A DNA stretch of 33,421 nt from Acidobacteriaceae bacterium (GTDB lineage Bacteria > Acidobacteriota > Terriglobia > Terriglobales > Acidobacteriaceae): NCBI GenBank assembly GCA_030040425.1, contig JASHTS010000005.1, forward strand, positions 1 through 33,421. The letters are read 5' to 3'. Below the pieces are notes generated by a model. That model was not told the origin of the DNA. It made no database searches and saw nothing but the letters and a program-made list of their open reading frames with translations. This document shows, one piece after another, positions 18,310 through 26,388 of the stretch (position 1 is the stretch's first letter; each line of letters starts with the position of its first letter). The position numbers were made by a program, and so were the translations under genes.

Positions 18310-19335
18310 TCAGCGTCCTGCCTTCAGCGGATCGTCCCAGGGAAACGCGCCGGCATCGAGCCCATCGGGCGCCCAGCGCGCCACAATTGCCGCGGCCAGC
18401 CGGCCCAGCGTCTTTTCGCCCTCGTTGTCGCCGGTCCAGCGCTGGTCGGCATTGTCCCAGGTGAAGGCGGCGATGACGATCGGCCCGTCTTGGGTGGCGA
18501 TCAGAGCCACATCGTTGCGCACCTGGTTTAGCGCGCCGGTCTTGTTGGCGATCGCGGAACCGTGCGGGCCGGTATCGAGCGGCTCGATATAGCGCGGAAT
18601 CCCGTCGCGGTCCTGCTGGCTGCGCAGCATGTGCAGCATGGCTCCGCAGAGCGGGCCGTCGCCCGGCCCGCTGACCGGCTTTGCCGCGCTGCCGCCGAGC
18701 GACAACCGGCACTCGGCGAATCTTTCCATGAGCGAGGCCATCTCGCGCGCGGTCGTTTTGCCCAATCCGAACTGCGCGGACCCCAGCTTTTGCTCGGGCG
18801 TCATGGGCTCTGCGGCCGGAACAAACACCTTCTTGTAGAGCACCGTTTGCTGCAACCCTGCCTGGCGCAGGGTTGCGTCGATGTGGCTCAGACCCAGCCG
18901 GTCGATGGCCATGTTGGCTGCGGTGTTATCGCTCACCACCACCATCAGGTGCAGCACGTCGCGCAGGCTCAGCGTGAGCGGCGGGGTGAGCTGGCCGAGC
19001 ACGCCGGAGCCGGGCGCCTGGTTCTCCCGGGTGAGCGTGAGCTTGTCGTCGAAGGACGCGCGCCCGGCGCGAATCTGCTCGGCCGCATCGAGCAGAATGG
19101 CGAGCTTGATTGTGGACGCGGTCTTTACCGGCTCGTCGGGCGCCAGCGAGGCCGTGCGGCCGGTGCGCAGATCGTGCGCGTATAGGGCCACCCTTCCCCG
19201 ATGCGCAGCGGCGATGGCTTTCAATGCGGAATCGAGTTGCGGATCGTCCCGAAGGGCCGGCGGCTGCGCGCGCGCCGAAAGTGCGCCGGCAGAGGCAAGA
19301 AGCAGAACCGCCGCAACCACACGTTGGAGGCCCAT
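18310..19335 (-). CDS. Exported serine beta-lactamase-fold protein lacking the class A omega-loop motif
   Basis: 341 residues with a signal peptide (VVAAVLLLASAGALSARAQ). The active-site motifs of the penicilloyl-serine transferase fold are present: STIK (S74, K77), SDN (S135-N137) and KTG (K265-G267). The ExxLN omega-loop motif that supplies the general base Glu166 and Asn170 in true class A beta-lactamases is not visible. The corresponding stretch reads FVPAAEPMTPEQKLGSAQFG, followed by KTTAREMASLM. This fits the broad 'Beta-lactamase2' family, whose members are often uncharacterised hydrolases, rather than a proven resistance enzyme. It is probably periplasmic. It lies 89 nt downstream of msrB on the same strand. 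Calling it a functional beta-lactamase is not justified from sequence. Confidence 0.85.
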   Translation of the reverse strand: MGLQRVVAAVLLLASAGALSARAQPPALRDDPQLDSALKAIAAAHRGRVALYAHDLRTGRTASLAPDEPVKTASTIKLAILLDAAEQIRAGRASFDDKLTLTRENQAPGSGVLGQLTPPLTLSLRDVLHLMVVVSDNTAANMAIDRLGLSHIDATLRQAGLQQTVLYKKVFVPAAEPMTPEQKLGSAQFGLGKTTAREMASLMERFAECRLSLGGSAAKPVSGPGDGPLCGAMLHMLRSQQDRDGIPRYIEPLDTGPHGSAIANKTGALNQVRNDVALIATQDGPIVIAAFTWDNADQRWTGDNEGEKTLGRLAAAIVARWAPDGLDAGAFPWDDPLKAGR

Positions 19336-19424
19336 GCCGCCCAGTGTATTCCCGCGAGCCGGATTGGTTGAACGCGGGTGGATTGAACGCCGGCGCGCCT
19401 TTGCGGTGCAGGAGTCCGCCGGAA

Positions 19425-19832
19425 TTACTTGGCCCGCTCAAAGGTCAGCGATGCGGAGTTGATGCAGTAGCGCAGCCCCGTTGGCCGCGGGCCATCAGGA
19501 AATACGTGGCCCAGGTGCCCGCCGCAGCGCGCACACGTCACCTCAGTGCGCCGCATGCCGAAGCTGCGGTCCTCGTGTTCCTCCACGGCTTTTGAGTCCG
19601 AGGGAATCATGAAGCTGGGCCAGCCGCATCCCGAGTCGAACTTGGCCCCGCTCAGGAACAGCAGCGCTCCGCATGCCGCACAATGGTAATTGCCCGTCTC
19701 GTGATTCTGGGTCAACGCGCCGGTAAACGGCCGCTCCGTGCCCTTTTCCCGGAGCACGCGATACTGCTCGGGCGTCAGCGCCGCACGCCACTCCGCCTCA
19801 CTGCGCACAACTTTTTCCGGTGTTTCGCTCAC
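19425..19832 (-). CDS. msrB: Peptide-methionine (R)-S-oxide reductase MsrB
   Basis: Reduces the R epimer of methionine sulfoxide in proteins. The 135-residue product is a stand-alone MsrB domain: [20 protein letters not shown], the two zinc CxxC pairs (CAAC and CARC), [20 protein letters not shown] and the catalytic cysteine in RYCINSASL. No export signal is present, so it is cytoplasmic. The start is GTG 19832. It sits 83 nt downstream of ridA and upstream of the beta-lactamase-fold gene, all on the minus strand, forming a small group with two damage-control functions. No msrA is fused or adjacent. Confidence 0.97.
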   Translation of the reverse strand: MSETPEKVVRSEAEWRAALTPEQYRVLREKGTERPFTGALTQNHETGNYHCAACGALLFLSGAKFDSGCGWPSFMIPSDSKAVEEHEDRSFGMRRTEVTCARCGGHLGHVFPDGPRPTGLRYCINSASLTFERAK

Positions 19833-19915
19833 GGCTCAAACCTCGCATCCTTTTCCGATCTTCGCGTCACGGACATTGGATGCGCAAGAGGGGAACAAGC
19901 CGCAGAGCGCCGCGG

Positions 19916-20305
19916 TTAGATCTCGGCCACGAGCTCGATCTCAATGAGAACGTCTTTGGGCAGCCGGGAGACCTCAACCGTGGAGCGCGCCGGCGGCGGT
20001 GCGCCGTTCTTGCCCAGATAATTTCCGTAGATGGCGTTCATGGCCAGAAAATCGCTGAAGTCCTTGAGGTAAACGGTCGACTTGACGACTTTGTCGAGAC
20101 TGGTTCCCGCTTCTTCGAGGATGGCTTTGAGGTTTTCGAGCACCTGGGCGGTCTGCTCGGCAATGCCGCCGCGGATCACCTGCCCGGTGGCGGGCTCGAG
20201 CGGAATCTGCCCGGCGGTGAAAACCAGATTGCCTACGCGAATGGCCTGCGAATAGGGCCCGATGGCCGCGGGCGCCCGGCTCGTTGAAATGGCTACTGCG
20301 CTCAT
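19916..20305 (-). CDS. ridA: RidA-family enamine/imine deaminase
   Basis: 129 residues of the RidA/YjgF/UK114 family, which hydrolyses reactive 2-aminoacrylate and related imines to 2-oxo acids and ammonia. Landmarks are [24 protein letters not shown], the [17 protein letters not shown] helix and [13 protein letters not shown], where the arginine is the catalytic residue that holds the substrate carboxylate. Length and motif set match the active 'Rid' subfamily. ATG 20305 follows GAGGA closely. Cytoplasmic. The upstream gap (20306-20486) contains no gene I can support. Confidence 0.96.
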   Translation of the reverse strand: MSAVAISTSRAPAAIGPYSQAIRVGNLVFTAGQIPLEPATGQVIRGGIAEQTAQVLENLKAILEEAGTSLDKVVKSTVYLKDFSDFLAMNAIYGNYLGKNGAPPPARSTVEVSRLPKDVLIEIELVAEI

Positions 20306-20486
20306 TTGTCCTCGTTTTCTGATGCTTCTCTGTTCTCTACGTTACGCCGGCCGCGTTCAAGAAACCGTGCGGGCAGGTGCCCTGCCTGCGCCAAAAGCGG
20401 CGTCCGCTCCCCCGATGGGGGAGCGGACACGCATGCTCATAAGATTTCCGTAAGAGTGTGCCCGCCGAACCGGCGGGCGGCCGGTT

Positions 20487-20897
20487 CTAACGAACGTGCA
20501 GATTGGCCAGCGTTCCTCCGGCAAGCATCATCGCCAGGAGCCAGTAAGCGGCGTTGATGGCGAAAAGCGTAGCCGGACGGCGCTCGAAGATGTGCTGCGT
20601 AAACAGGGGCGGCGCCATGAATCCAAGCCAGCACAACGCTCCCAGATAAACGCCGTCAGGGAAGCGATTTCCGCCGGTCCAGCTGATAATGTACGCCAGC
20701 ACGAACGAGAGGATCAGGTTGGCGATGAACGAGGTCACCATCCCGAACCAGGCGCTCTTGGGCTTTTCGCCGCCGCCCGAGCCCACCAGGCTCATCCATC
20801 GTTCTTTGAATACATAGCCGTACCAAAGCCAGCCCAGCAGCCACTGGATCACGGTGGCAATCAGGACTGCTATCCAATTGACGCGAAAATGGTCCAT
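20487..20897 (-). CDS. DUF1761 membrane protein
   Basis: 136 residues with four hydrophobic segments: NWIAVLIATVIQWLLGWLWYG, VTSFIANLILSFVLAYIISW, YLGALCWLGFMAPPLFTQ and AINAAYWLLAMMLAGGTLA. The first segment ending in GWLWYGxxFxxxW, and the GFMAPPL phrase, are characteristic of DUF1761, a family without known function. I chose ATG 20897 because GGAGGG lies 10 nt upstream; the frame continues to a GTG at 20915 that would place the ribosome-binding site inside the gene. The 194-nt gap to the upstream glycosylase gene contains TTGACA (minus strand, 21026-21031) without a good -10, and an odd-length palindrome TAAGT-T-ACTTA at ~21050-21060. Confidence 0.85.
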   Translation of the reverse strand: MDHFRVNWIAVLIATVIQWLLGWLWYGYVFKERWMSLVGSGGGEKPKSAWFGMVTSFIANLILSFVLAYIISWTGGNRFPDGVYLGALCWLGFMAPPLFTQHIFERRPATLFAINAAYWLLAMMLAGGTLANLHVR

Positions 20898-21091
20898 ATT
20901 CAGAAAACCCTCCACACTGGTGTCGATTCCGGTCCGCAGGCACAGCGAACGCGGAAGCTTGGATCAAAGAAGACGATCGCAGAAAAAAGGAATCGCTTCT
21001 TCACTCTGCGGTCTGGGGTTACCAGTGTCAAGGTAAAACACACGAAGGTAAGTTACTTAACAGGCACATGTACAACTTTGGAGGGTGCAGT

Positions 21092-21997
21092 TCAGCGCCG
21101 TTTGAGGGCTTCCAATTCTTCCAGGGTTCGCGGCCAATCCGCCCCCAGAAGGCGCGATAAACTTCTGTCTGCCAGCACCTTGCCGCCCGTCTGGCAGGGG
21201 GCGCAGTAGTTGGTCTCGTTGTCGGCGTAGCGGATGCGCTGCACCGGGCTGCCACAGCGCGGGCAGGGCTTCCCAAATCGGCCATGGACGGCCATCTCCG
21301 GCCGGAAGGCCGTAACCCCTTCGGGGAATTTTTTCCCGGCCTCGGTGGAGAGCCTTTCCACCCAGACAGCCAGTGTCTCGCGCGTGGCGGCAAACAGCCG
21401 CTTCCACTCCTCCGGCTTGAGCTTGTGCGTGAGCGCAATGGGCGAGAGCCGGGCAGCGTGCAGAATTTCGTCGGAATAGGCGTTGCCGATACCGCTGACA
21501 ATGCGCGGATCGGTGAGCGCGCGCTTGAGGGTTCGATTCTCTTCGGTGAGAGCGGACCGGAACGCATCGAGCCCGGTCAGGGGTGAAAAAATTTCGAGGC
21601 CTCCAGGATCGATGTCTTGGAGATCGTTCCCGCCGCGCAGCACGTGCAGCGACGCGCGCCGCTTGGATCCGGCTTCGGTCAGGGTGAGCGTGCCCGCGGA
21701 AAAATCGAGAGCGAGCAACGCATTACGTCCGGCGAGTTTGGCGCGCGCCGGCTTCCAGTGCAGGCGGCCGGCGATCATCAGGTGGATGACAAGCCAAATG
21801 TCTCCTTCAACGCCGATGGCGATGCGCTTGCCGATGCGGCGCAGCGCGTGCACGGTTTTTCCTTCCGCGCTGGCGAGGGGCGGATCGACGGTGCGCAGCA
21901 GGAATACGCTCTGCAGGCGCACGCGCTCGAGCACTTGTCCCAGGATGCGCGGCTCGAGCGCGGCGATATAGGCGGAGATGTCGGGGAGTTCGGGCAT
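21092..21997 (-). CDS. Fpg/Nei-family DNA glycosylase
   Basis: Excises oxidised bases and nicks the resulting abasic site. The 301-residue product starts MPELPD, retaining the N-terminal proline nucleophile (P2) and glutamate (E3) of the family; Asp replaces the usual Glu at residue 6. GIGNAYSDEILHAARLSP forms the helix-two-turn-helix region. A C-terminal zinc finger of the C-x2-C ... C-x2-C type (CPRCGSP and YCAPCQTGG) completes the fold. MutM orthologues usually end soon after the finger; here ~25 extra residues follow (SLSRLLGADWPRTLEELEAL). Substrate preference (8-oxoguanine or pyrimidine lesions) cannot be decided. It lies 69 nt downstream of panC on the same strand. Confidence 0.93.
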   Translation of the reverse strand: MPELPDISAYIAALEPRILGQVLERVRLQSVFLLRTVDPPLASAEGKTVHALRRIGKRIAIGVEGDIWLVIHLMIAGRLHWKPARAKLAGRNALLALDFSAGTLTLTEAGSKRRASLHVLRGGNDLQDIDPGGLEIFSPLTGLDAFRSALTEENRTLKRALTDPRIVSGIGNAYSDEILHAARLSPIALTHKLKPEEWKRLFAATRETLAVWVERLSTEAGKKFPEGVTAFRPEMAVHGRFGKPCPRCGSPVQRIRYADNETNYCAPCQTGGKVLADRSLSRLLGADWPRTLEELEALKRR

Positions 21998-22066
21998 TCC
22001 TCATCGATTTTCGCCCGCGACCTGGTTCCTGCCAAGAAAACTCTTCAAGCCTGCGATGAATTTTGT

Positions 22067-22924
22067 TCAGGCGAGGATCGCGTTATCGATGAGACGAGTC
22101 GAGCCGACGCAGGCCGCGACGGCAAAGAGCGTTCCGGGTGCGGCGATCTCGACCGGCTCGAGGGTCGCCCAATCGACGACCGCGACGTAATCCACGCGCA
22201 CGCCAGGCTCAGCGGAGAAGATCTCGCGTGCCGCGGCGATGAGTGCGCCGGATCGCCGTTCGCCCTGCGCCGCAAGGGCTTCCACCTGCCGCACCGCGCG
22301 GCTCAGCGCGAGCGCCTGCTTGCGCTCTGCGGGACTCAAGTACGCGTTGCGCGAGCTCAGCGCGAGGCCTTCGGCGTCGCGCACGGTCGGGCAGACGACA
22401 ATTTCCGTGGCCACTCGCAGATCGAGCGCCGTGCGCCGGATCACGGCCACCTGCGCGGCATCTTTCTGCCCAAAGAACGCGCGGTCCGGCTCGGCGGCGA
22501 TCAAGAGCTTGGTGACCACCGTGGCCACGCCGCAAAAGTGTCCCGGCCGGGACTGGCCGTCGAGGCGATTTCCCAAGTCACCCACGTCGACGAACGTTGT
22601 TGCGCCTGCCGGATACATTTCTTCGACACTGGGCGCGAAGAGCGCGTCGACGCCCTCGGCTTCGGCGAGCGCGCAGTCGGCCTCAAAGGCACGGGGATAG
22701 CGCGCAAAATCCTCGAGCGGCCCGAATTGCGTGGGATTGACGAAGAGGCTGAGTGCGGTGAACCCGCATGAGGCGCGCGAGGAGCGAAGGAGCGAAACGT
22801 GGCCGGCGTGGAGCGCGCCCATGGTGGGGACGAGACCAATCAAGGAGCCAATGGAATTGCCGCCATTATTCCGTTTGCTGCGCGACCACCGGCGCAGTTC
22901 GGCAACCGTGCGCAGAATCTCCAT
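22067..22924 (-). CDS. panC: Pantothenate synthetase PanC
   Basis: Joins pantoate and beta-alanine with ATP to give pantothenate. 285 residues, standard length. The nucleotidylyltransferase motifs are VPTMGALHAGHVSLL (HIGH-type), FVNPTQFGP, FGQKDAAQVAVIRR and LALSSRNAYLS (the KMSKS equivalent). The frame continues far upstream antisense of panB, but ATG 22924 opens the family N-terminus and shares one base with the panB stop (TGATG), so the two are translationally coupled. The product feeds the CoA pathway whose last enzyme, CoaE, is encoded at 31087-31779. Confidence 0.97.
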   Translation of the reverse strand: MEILRTVAELRRWSRSKRNNGGNSIGSLIGLVPTMGALHAGHVSLLRSSRASCGFTALSLFVNPTQFGPLEDFARYPRAFEADCALAEAEGVDALFAPSVEEMYPAGATTFVDVGDLGNRLDGQSRPGHFCGVATVVTKLLIAAEPDRAFFGQKDAAQVAVIRRTALDLRVATEIVVCPTVRDAEGLALSSRNAYLSPAERKQALALSRAVRQVEALAAQGERRSGALIAAAREIFSAEPGVRVDYVAVVDWATLEPVEIAAPGTLFAVAACVGSTRLIDNAILA

Positions 22925-23874
22925 CACGAGTGGGTGAATTCTTCCCACTCTTCCACAGCGTCCCGATTGACGATTGCTTCGCTCTCGTCGAACTCCATGC
23001 GCAGGTTTCTGCGCGCGGCGCCGGGCAGATGATAACTCTCGGCATCGGAGGGAAACGCGCGGTGCTCCACGTCCTCGCGATAGTGCTCGACGGCGGAGCG
23101 GATCAGCGCGCCCGCATCGGCGTAGCGGCGCACGAACCTGGCCGCGGGCGCAAAGGTGAGCCCGAGAAGGTCGTGGAAGACGAGGATCTGGCCGTCGCAC
23201 CCGGGCCCGGCGCCGATGCCGATGGTGGGAATGTCGAGCTCGGCGGTGATGGCTTCGGCCGCCTCCCGTGGAATGCCTTCGAGCACCAGTGCGCCCGCTC
23301 CCGCCGCGGCAAGCGCCCGCGCATCGCCCTTGAGGCGCCGCGCCGCTTCCACGGTACGCGCCTGCACGCGATAGCCGCCCATGCGATGCACGCTCTGCGG
23401 GGTCAGTCCAAGGTGGCCCACCACCGGAATCTCGGCCGCAGTGAGCGCGCGCACCAGTTCCGTGCGCGGCCCCTCGACCTTGACCGCCTCCGCGCCGCCC
23501 TCCTTGAGGAATCGGGCTGCATTCGCAACCGCTTCGGCTAGCGAGGCGTGATAGCTGCCGAAGGGCATGTCGGCCACCACCAGCGCACGGCTTACGCCGC
23601 GGCGCACGGCGCGCGTGTGGTGCAGCATCTCGTCCACGGTGACCGGCAGCGTGTTCTCGTAGCCCAGCACCACCATGGCCAGCGAATCGCCCACCAGCAC
23701 CAGATCGATGCCGGCCTCGTCGACGATGCGCGCCGAGGCGTAGTCGTAGGCGGTAAGCGCAGCGATGGGCTTGCCCTGGCGCTTCATCTCCGCCAGTGCG
23801 GGCATGGTGACTTTGGGAAGAGTGGTCAGTGCAGTCGAGGACCGACTGCCTGTGGGGAAGTGCGTAAGACTCAT
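22924..23874 (-). CDS. panB: 3-methyl-2-oxobutanoate hydroxymethyltransferase PanB
   Basis: Adds a hydroxymethyl group from 5,10-methylene-tetrahydrofolate to 2-oxoisovalerate, giving ketopantoate. 316 residues. Landmarks are ALTAYDYASARIVDEAGIDL, LVGDSLAMVVLGYENTLPVT with the metal-binding Asp, GHLGLTPQSVHRMGGYRVQ and GIGAGPGCDGQILVFHDLLG. The C-terminal tail after ~265 is ~50 residues longer than the shortest family members (FPSDAESYHLPG.. to EEFTHS). ATG 23874 is preceded by GGAG at 5 nt. First gene of panB-panC; its substrate comes from the valine pathway (IlvD is at 459-2150), and folate one-carbon units from FolD at the other end. Confidence 0.97.
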   Translation of the reverse strand: MSLTHFPTGSRSSTALTTLPKVTMPALAEMKRQGKPIAALTAYDYASARIVDEAGIDLVLVGDSLAMVVLGYENTLPVTVDEMLHHTRAVRRGVSRALVVADMPFGSYHASLAEAVANAARFLKEGGAEAVKVEGPRTELVRALTAAEIPVVGHLGLTPQSVHRMGGYRVQARTVEAARRLKGDARALAAAGAGALVLEGIPREAAEAITAELDIPTIGIGAGPGCDGQILVFHDLLGLTFAPAARFVRRYADAGALIRSAVEHYREDVEHRAFPSDAESYHLPGAARRNLRMEFDESEAIVNRDAVEEWEEFTHS

Positions 23875-23924
23875 CGCGTCTCCAGTGCCGCTCCGCAGAC
23901 TCAGGATGCGACCCGAACAAGCTG

Positions 23925-23930
23925 AGTATA
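23925..23930 (-). promoter_or_regulatory. Probable -10 element of panBC
   Basis: TATACT on the minus strand lies about 50 nt before the panB start codon. Seventeen bases upstream is GTTTTC, a weak -35. This is the best promoter candidate in the 186-nt gap between panB and the divergent deacetylase gene. Confidence 0.45.
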
Positions 23931-24060
23931 CGCCCAAGGCAGATGGGAAAACAGGGCGGCGTCTCATTCCTGCACGGCCTTTTGCTTACCGGCGCGGCGG
24001 GGATGCGGACTATTCCATTCTTGCGATTGGCAGGCCGCGCACCGCACACTGGTAAGCGCA

Positions 24061-24810
24061 GTGCTTTCTCCCGTCACAACAGGGATTTGCGCCGCGGGCG
24101 GCTGCGCCGTTGCCGCCGGGCTGGCCGCGGCCGGATGGGCCTATGCGTCGCGACATCCCGCTTCCCGCCTCTTCGGCGACGCGCTCACCGCGCCCCGCAG
24201 GCCGGGTGAAATTGCCTTCACCTTCGACGACGGGCCCAACCCCGCCTGGACGCCGCACCTGCTCGACGCCCTCGCCGCGCACAACGTGCATGCCACGTTT
24301 TTTCTCATCGGCCGCTTCGCTCAGGCTGAGCCCGGACTCGTCCGCCGCATCGCCGCCGCAGGCCATCTCGTCGGCAACCACTCCTGGTCGCATCCCGATC
24401 TCTCCCGCACAGCGGCCAGGGACATCCGCGAGGAACTCCGCCGCACCCGCGATGCGCTCGAACAGATCACGGGCGCGCCCGTACGCTTTTTTCGCCCGCC
24501 CTACGGCGCGCGCCGGCCGGCGGTCTTGCGCATCGCGCGCGAACTGGGCCTGGAGCCGGTCTTATGGAACGCGATGACCAACGACTGGAGCGAGCCCTCG
24601 GCCGAGCGCATTGTCCAGACGCTGTCGCGCAGGATCGGCAAACTCACCGAGGACGGCCACGCCGTGAACCTCGTTCTGCACGACGGGAATCACCGCGATC
24701 TGGGCTGGAATCGCCAGCCATCGGTCACCGCGGCGGGCAGGCTTCTGGCGCAGTACGCGAGAACGCATCGGCTTGTCCGGCTTGACGCATGGGTTGAAGA
24801 GCGGAAATAG
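24061..24810 (+). CDS. Membrane-anchored polysaccharide deacetylase (NodB/CE4 domain)
   Basis: 249 residues. An N-terminal hydrophobic stretch (~5-30) probably anchors or exports it. The NodB fold follows from ~50: FTFDDGPNP (catalytic base and metal Asp), NHSWSHPDLS (metal His residues), FFRPPYGAR and LVLHDGNH. These motifs identify a metal-dependent N- or O-deacetylase of chitin, peptidoglycan or other glycans; the substrate is unknown. The start is GTG 24061; no good ribosome-binding site is visible. It is divergent from panB and convergent with hemL, with 12 nt between the two stop codons. Confidence 0.9.
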   Translation: MLSPVTTGICAAGGCAVAAGLAAAGWAYASRHPASRLFGDALTAPRRPGEIAFTFDDGPNPAWTPHLLDALAAHNVHATFFLIGRFAQAEPGLVRRIAAAGHLVGNHSWSHPDLSRTAARDIREELRRTRDALEQITGAPVRFFRPPYGARRPAVLRIARELGLEPVLWNAMTNDWSEPSAERIVQTLSRRIGKLTEDGHAVNLVLHDGNHRDLGWNRQPSVTAAGRLLAQYARTHRLVRLDAWVEERK

Positions 24811-24822
24811 GCGGCGAGAGCC

Positions 24823-26208
24823 CTATCCCGCGGCGACGATCTGGAAGGCCTCCCGCGCGGATGCAATCGTCGCCTGCACGTCGGCCTCTGTGTGCGCATA
24901 CGACAGAAACGCCGCCTCGAACTGCGAGGGCGGCAGCCAGATGCCGCGCTCCAGCATGGCGCGATGAAAACGGCCGAAGGCGGCCGTGTCGGATTTCGCG
25001 GCGTCGCTGTAATTGCGCACCGGGCCGCGGGTAAAGAACCAGGTCCACATCGAACCTGCCTGGTTCAAGCAGAGGACCACGCCAGCTTTTTGAGCCTCTT
25101 GCGAAACGCCCAGCGCCACGGTCTGTGCAAGTTCCGCAATCTTCGCGTAGACCTCCCGCTCGTGGTCCTGCAGGTAGCCTATCGTCGCCAACCCCGCGGC
25201 CATGGCGAGCGGGTTCCCGCTCAGCGTGCCCGCCTGGTAGACCGGCCCCAGGGGCGCAAGCAGATCCATGAAACGGAGTTTCCCGCCGAATGCGCCCACG
25301 GGCAATCCGCCGCCGATGATCTTGCCCAGCGTGACCAGGTCAGGATCATAGCCCGCGCTCTTTCCCCCGGGACCGAGCCGGAAACCCGTCATCACCTCAT
25401 CGAAGATGAGCAACGCGCCGTGCTTGCGCGTGAGCGTGCGCAGACCTGCGAGAAAATCGGCCGGGCCGTGCATCTCCTCCCACGCCTCGCGCACTCGGGT
25501 CGGCATCCGCCCGGCGAATTTCTCCGGAAGATCGTGTGGGCCCGTATAGGGTGGAATGCATCCCGCATTGCCCACCACCGGCTCCACGATCACCGCGGCG
25601 ATCGCGCCAGGATGCGCAGCGAATGCGGCCTCCACAGCTTCAAGATCGTTGAAGGGCAGCGCGATCGTGAGCCCGGCAATCTCCTCGGGCACGCCGGCCG
25701 AGCCGGGAATTCCGAAGGTCGCCACGCCCGAGCCGGCTTTCACCAGCAGCCCATCGGAGTGGCCGTGATAGCAGCCCTCGAATTTGACGATCAGCTTGCG
25801 TCCCGTGGCCGCGCGCGCCAGCCGAATCGCAGACATGGTCGCCTCGGTGCCGGAGCTCACGAAGCGCATTTTTTCCATCATGGGATAGGAAATCGCGATG
25901 CGCTCGGCGAGGTCGGCCTCGGCAGCGGTCGAGGCGCCGAAGCTGGGCGAATTGCGCGCCGCGTGCTCGATGGCCTGCACCACCGGCGGAAACGCGTGGC
26001 CGAGGATCATCGGGCCCCAGGAGCCGAAGTAATCGATGTAGCGGTTCCCGTCGGCGTCGTAGAGGTACGCGCCCTCGGCCCGCTCCACAAACGGCGGCTC
26101 TCCGCCCACCGCGCGAAAGGCGCGCACGGGCGAGTTCACCCCGCCGGGAAAGAAGCGCTCGGCACGACGTTGCAGGGCCTTCGAATGAGTGGATGCGGCG
26201 CTGATCAC
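24823..26208 (-). CDS. hemL: Glutamate-1-semialdehyde 2,1-aminomutase HemL with an insertion
   Basis: Converts glutamate-1-semialdehyde to 5-aminolevulinate in C5 tetrapyrrole synthesis. The 461-residue product is longer than the usual ~430. The class III aminotransferase core is intact: [47 protein letters not shown] and the PLP lysine K296 in [17 protein letters not shown]. Between [11 protein letters not shown] and [10 protein letters not shown], where the family normally has a few residues, there are about 28 extra ones ([20 protein letters not shown]..). The start ATG 26208 fits the family N-terminus. hemA and hemB are not adjacent. Confidence 0.95.
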   Translation of the reverse strand: MISAASTHSKALQRRAERFFPGGVNSPVRAFRAVGGEPPFVERAEGAYLYDADGNRYIDYFGSWGPMILGHAFPPVVQAIEHAARNSPSFGASTAAEADLAERIAISYPMMEKMRFVSSGTEATMSAIRLARAATGRKLIVKFEGCYHGHSDGLLVKAGSGVATFGIPGSAGVPEEIAGLTIALPFNDLEAVEAAFAAHPGAIAAVIVEPVVGNAGCIPPYTGPHDLPEKFAGRMPTRVREAWEEMHGPADFLAGLRTLTRKHGALLIFDEVMTGFRLGPGGKSAGYDPDLVTLGKIIGGGLPVGAFGGKLRFMDLLAPLGPVYQAGTLSGNPLAMAAGLATIGYLQDHEREVYAKIAELAQTVALGVSQEAQKAGVVLCLNQAGSMWTWFFTRGPVRNYSDAAKSDTAAFGRFHRAMLERGIWLPPSQFEAAFLSYAHTEADVQATIASAREAFQIVAAG

Positions 26209-26226
26209 GAATCCATTATAGGGACG

Positions 26227-26349
26227 CTATTTCTTCATCTCGCGGTCGAGCAGAGCGGCGAGCCGGCTGTCTATTTTTTCTGAGATTGGATCCGGTCCGC
26301 GCGTACCGGCCTGTGGATTCGCCCGCAGCGCAAATCCTGCTAGAATCAA
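26227..26349 (-). CDS. Possible small ORF upstream of hemL (TTG start)
   Basis: A minus-strand frame without any ATG start ends with TAG at 26227-26229, 18 nt before the hemL start. Its last 20 or so residues (SEKIDSRLAALLDREMKK) look like a genuine amphipathic helix with a charged tail. From TTG 26349 it would encode 40 residues, with a short hydrophobic start (LILAGFAL). The frame stays open further upstream into antisense of purM, as GC-rich antisense frames often do, so the whole thing may be chance. No clear ribosome-binding site. If real it could be a leader or small membrane peptide cotranscribed with hemL. Confidence 0.25.
   Translation of the reverse strand: MILAGFALRANPQAGTRGPDPISEKIDSRLAALLDREMKK
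26338..26346 (+). promoter_or_regulatory. Probable extended -10 element of purM
   Basis: TGC-TAGAAT is an extended -10 lying 42 nt before the purM start. TTCGCC stands 17 bp upstream and matches the -35 consensus at only three positions. The element resembles those before the tRNA-Val and queD genes. Confidence 0.45.
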
Positions 26350-26388
26350 CCTTTCCGGCTCATCCCGTGCCGCCAAAGGCCCTTCATC

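Noticed and set aside
22067..24049. A 660-residue minus-strand frame that would fuse an Arg/Gly-rich domain to PanC
   Set aside because: The first ~375 residues are panB read out of frame. PanC begins normally at ATG 22924, overlapping the panB stop by one base.
24892..26283. A 463-residue plus-strand open frame
   Set aside because: Entirely antisense of hemL, whose motifs are unambiguous.
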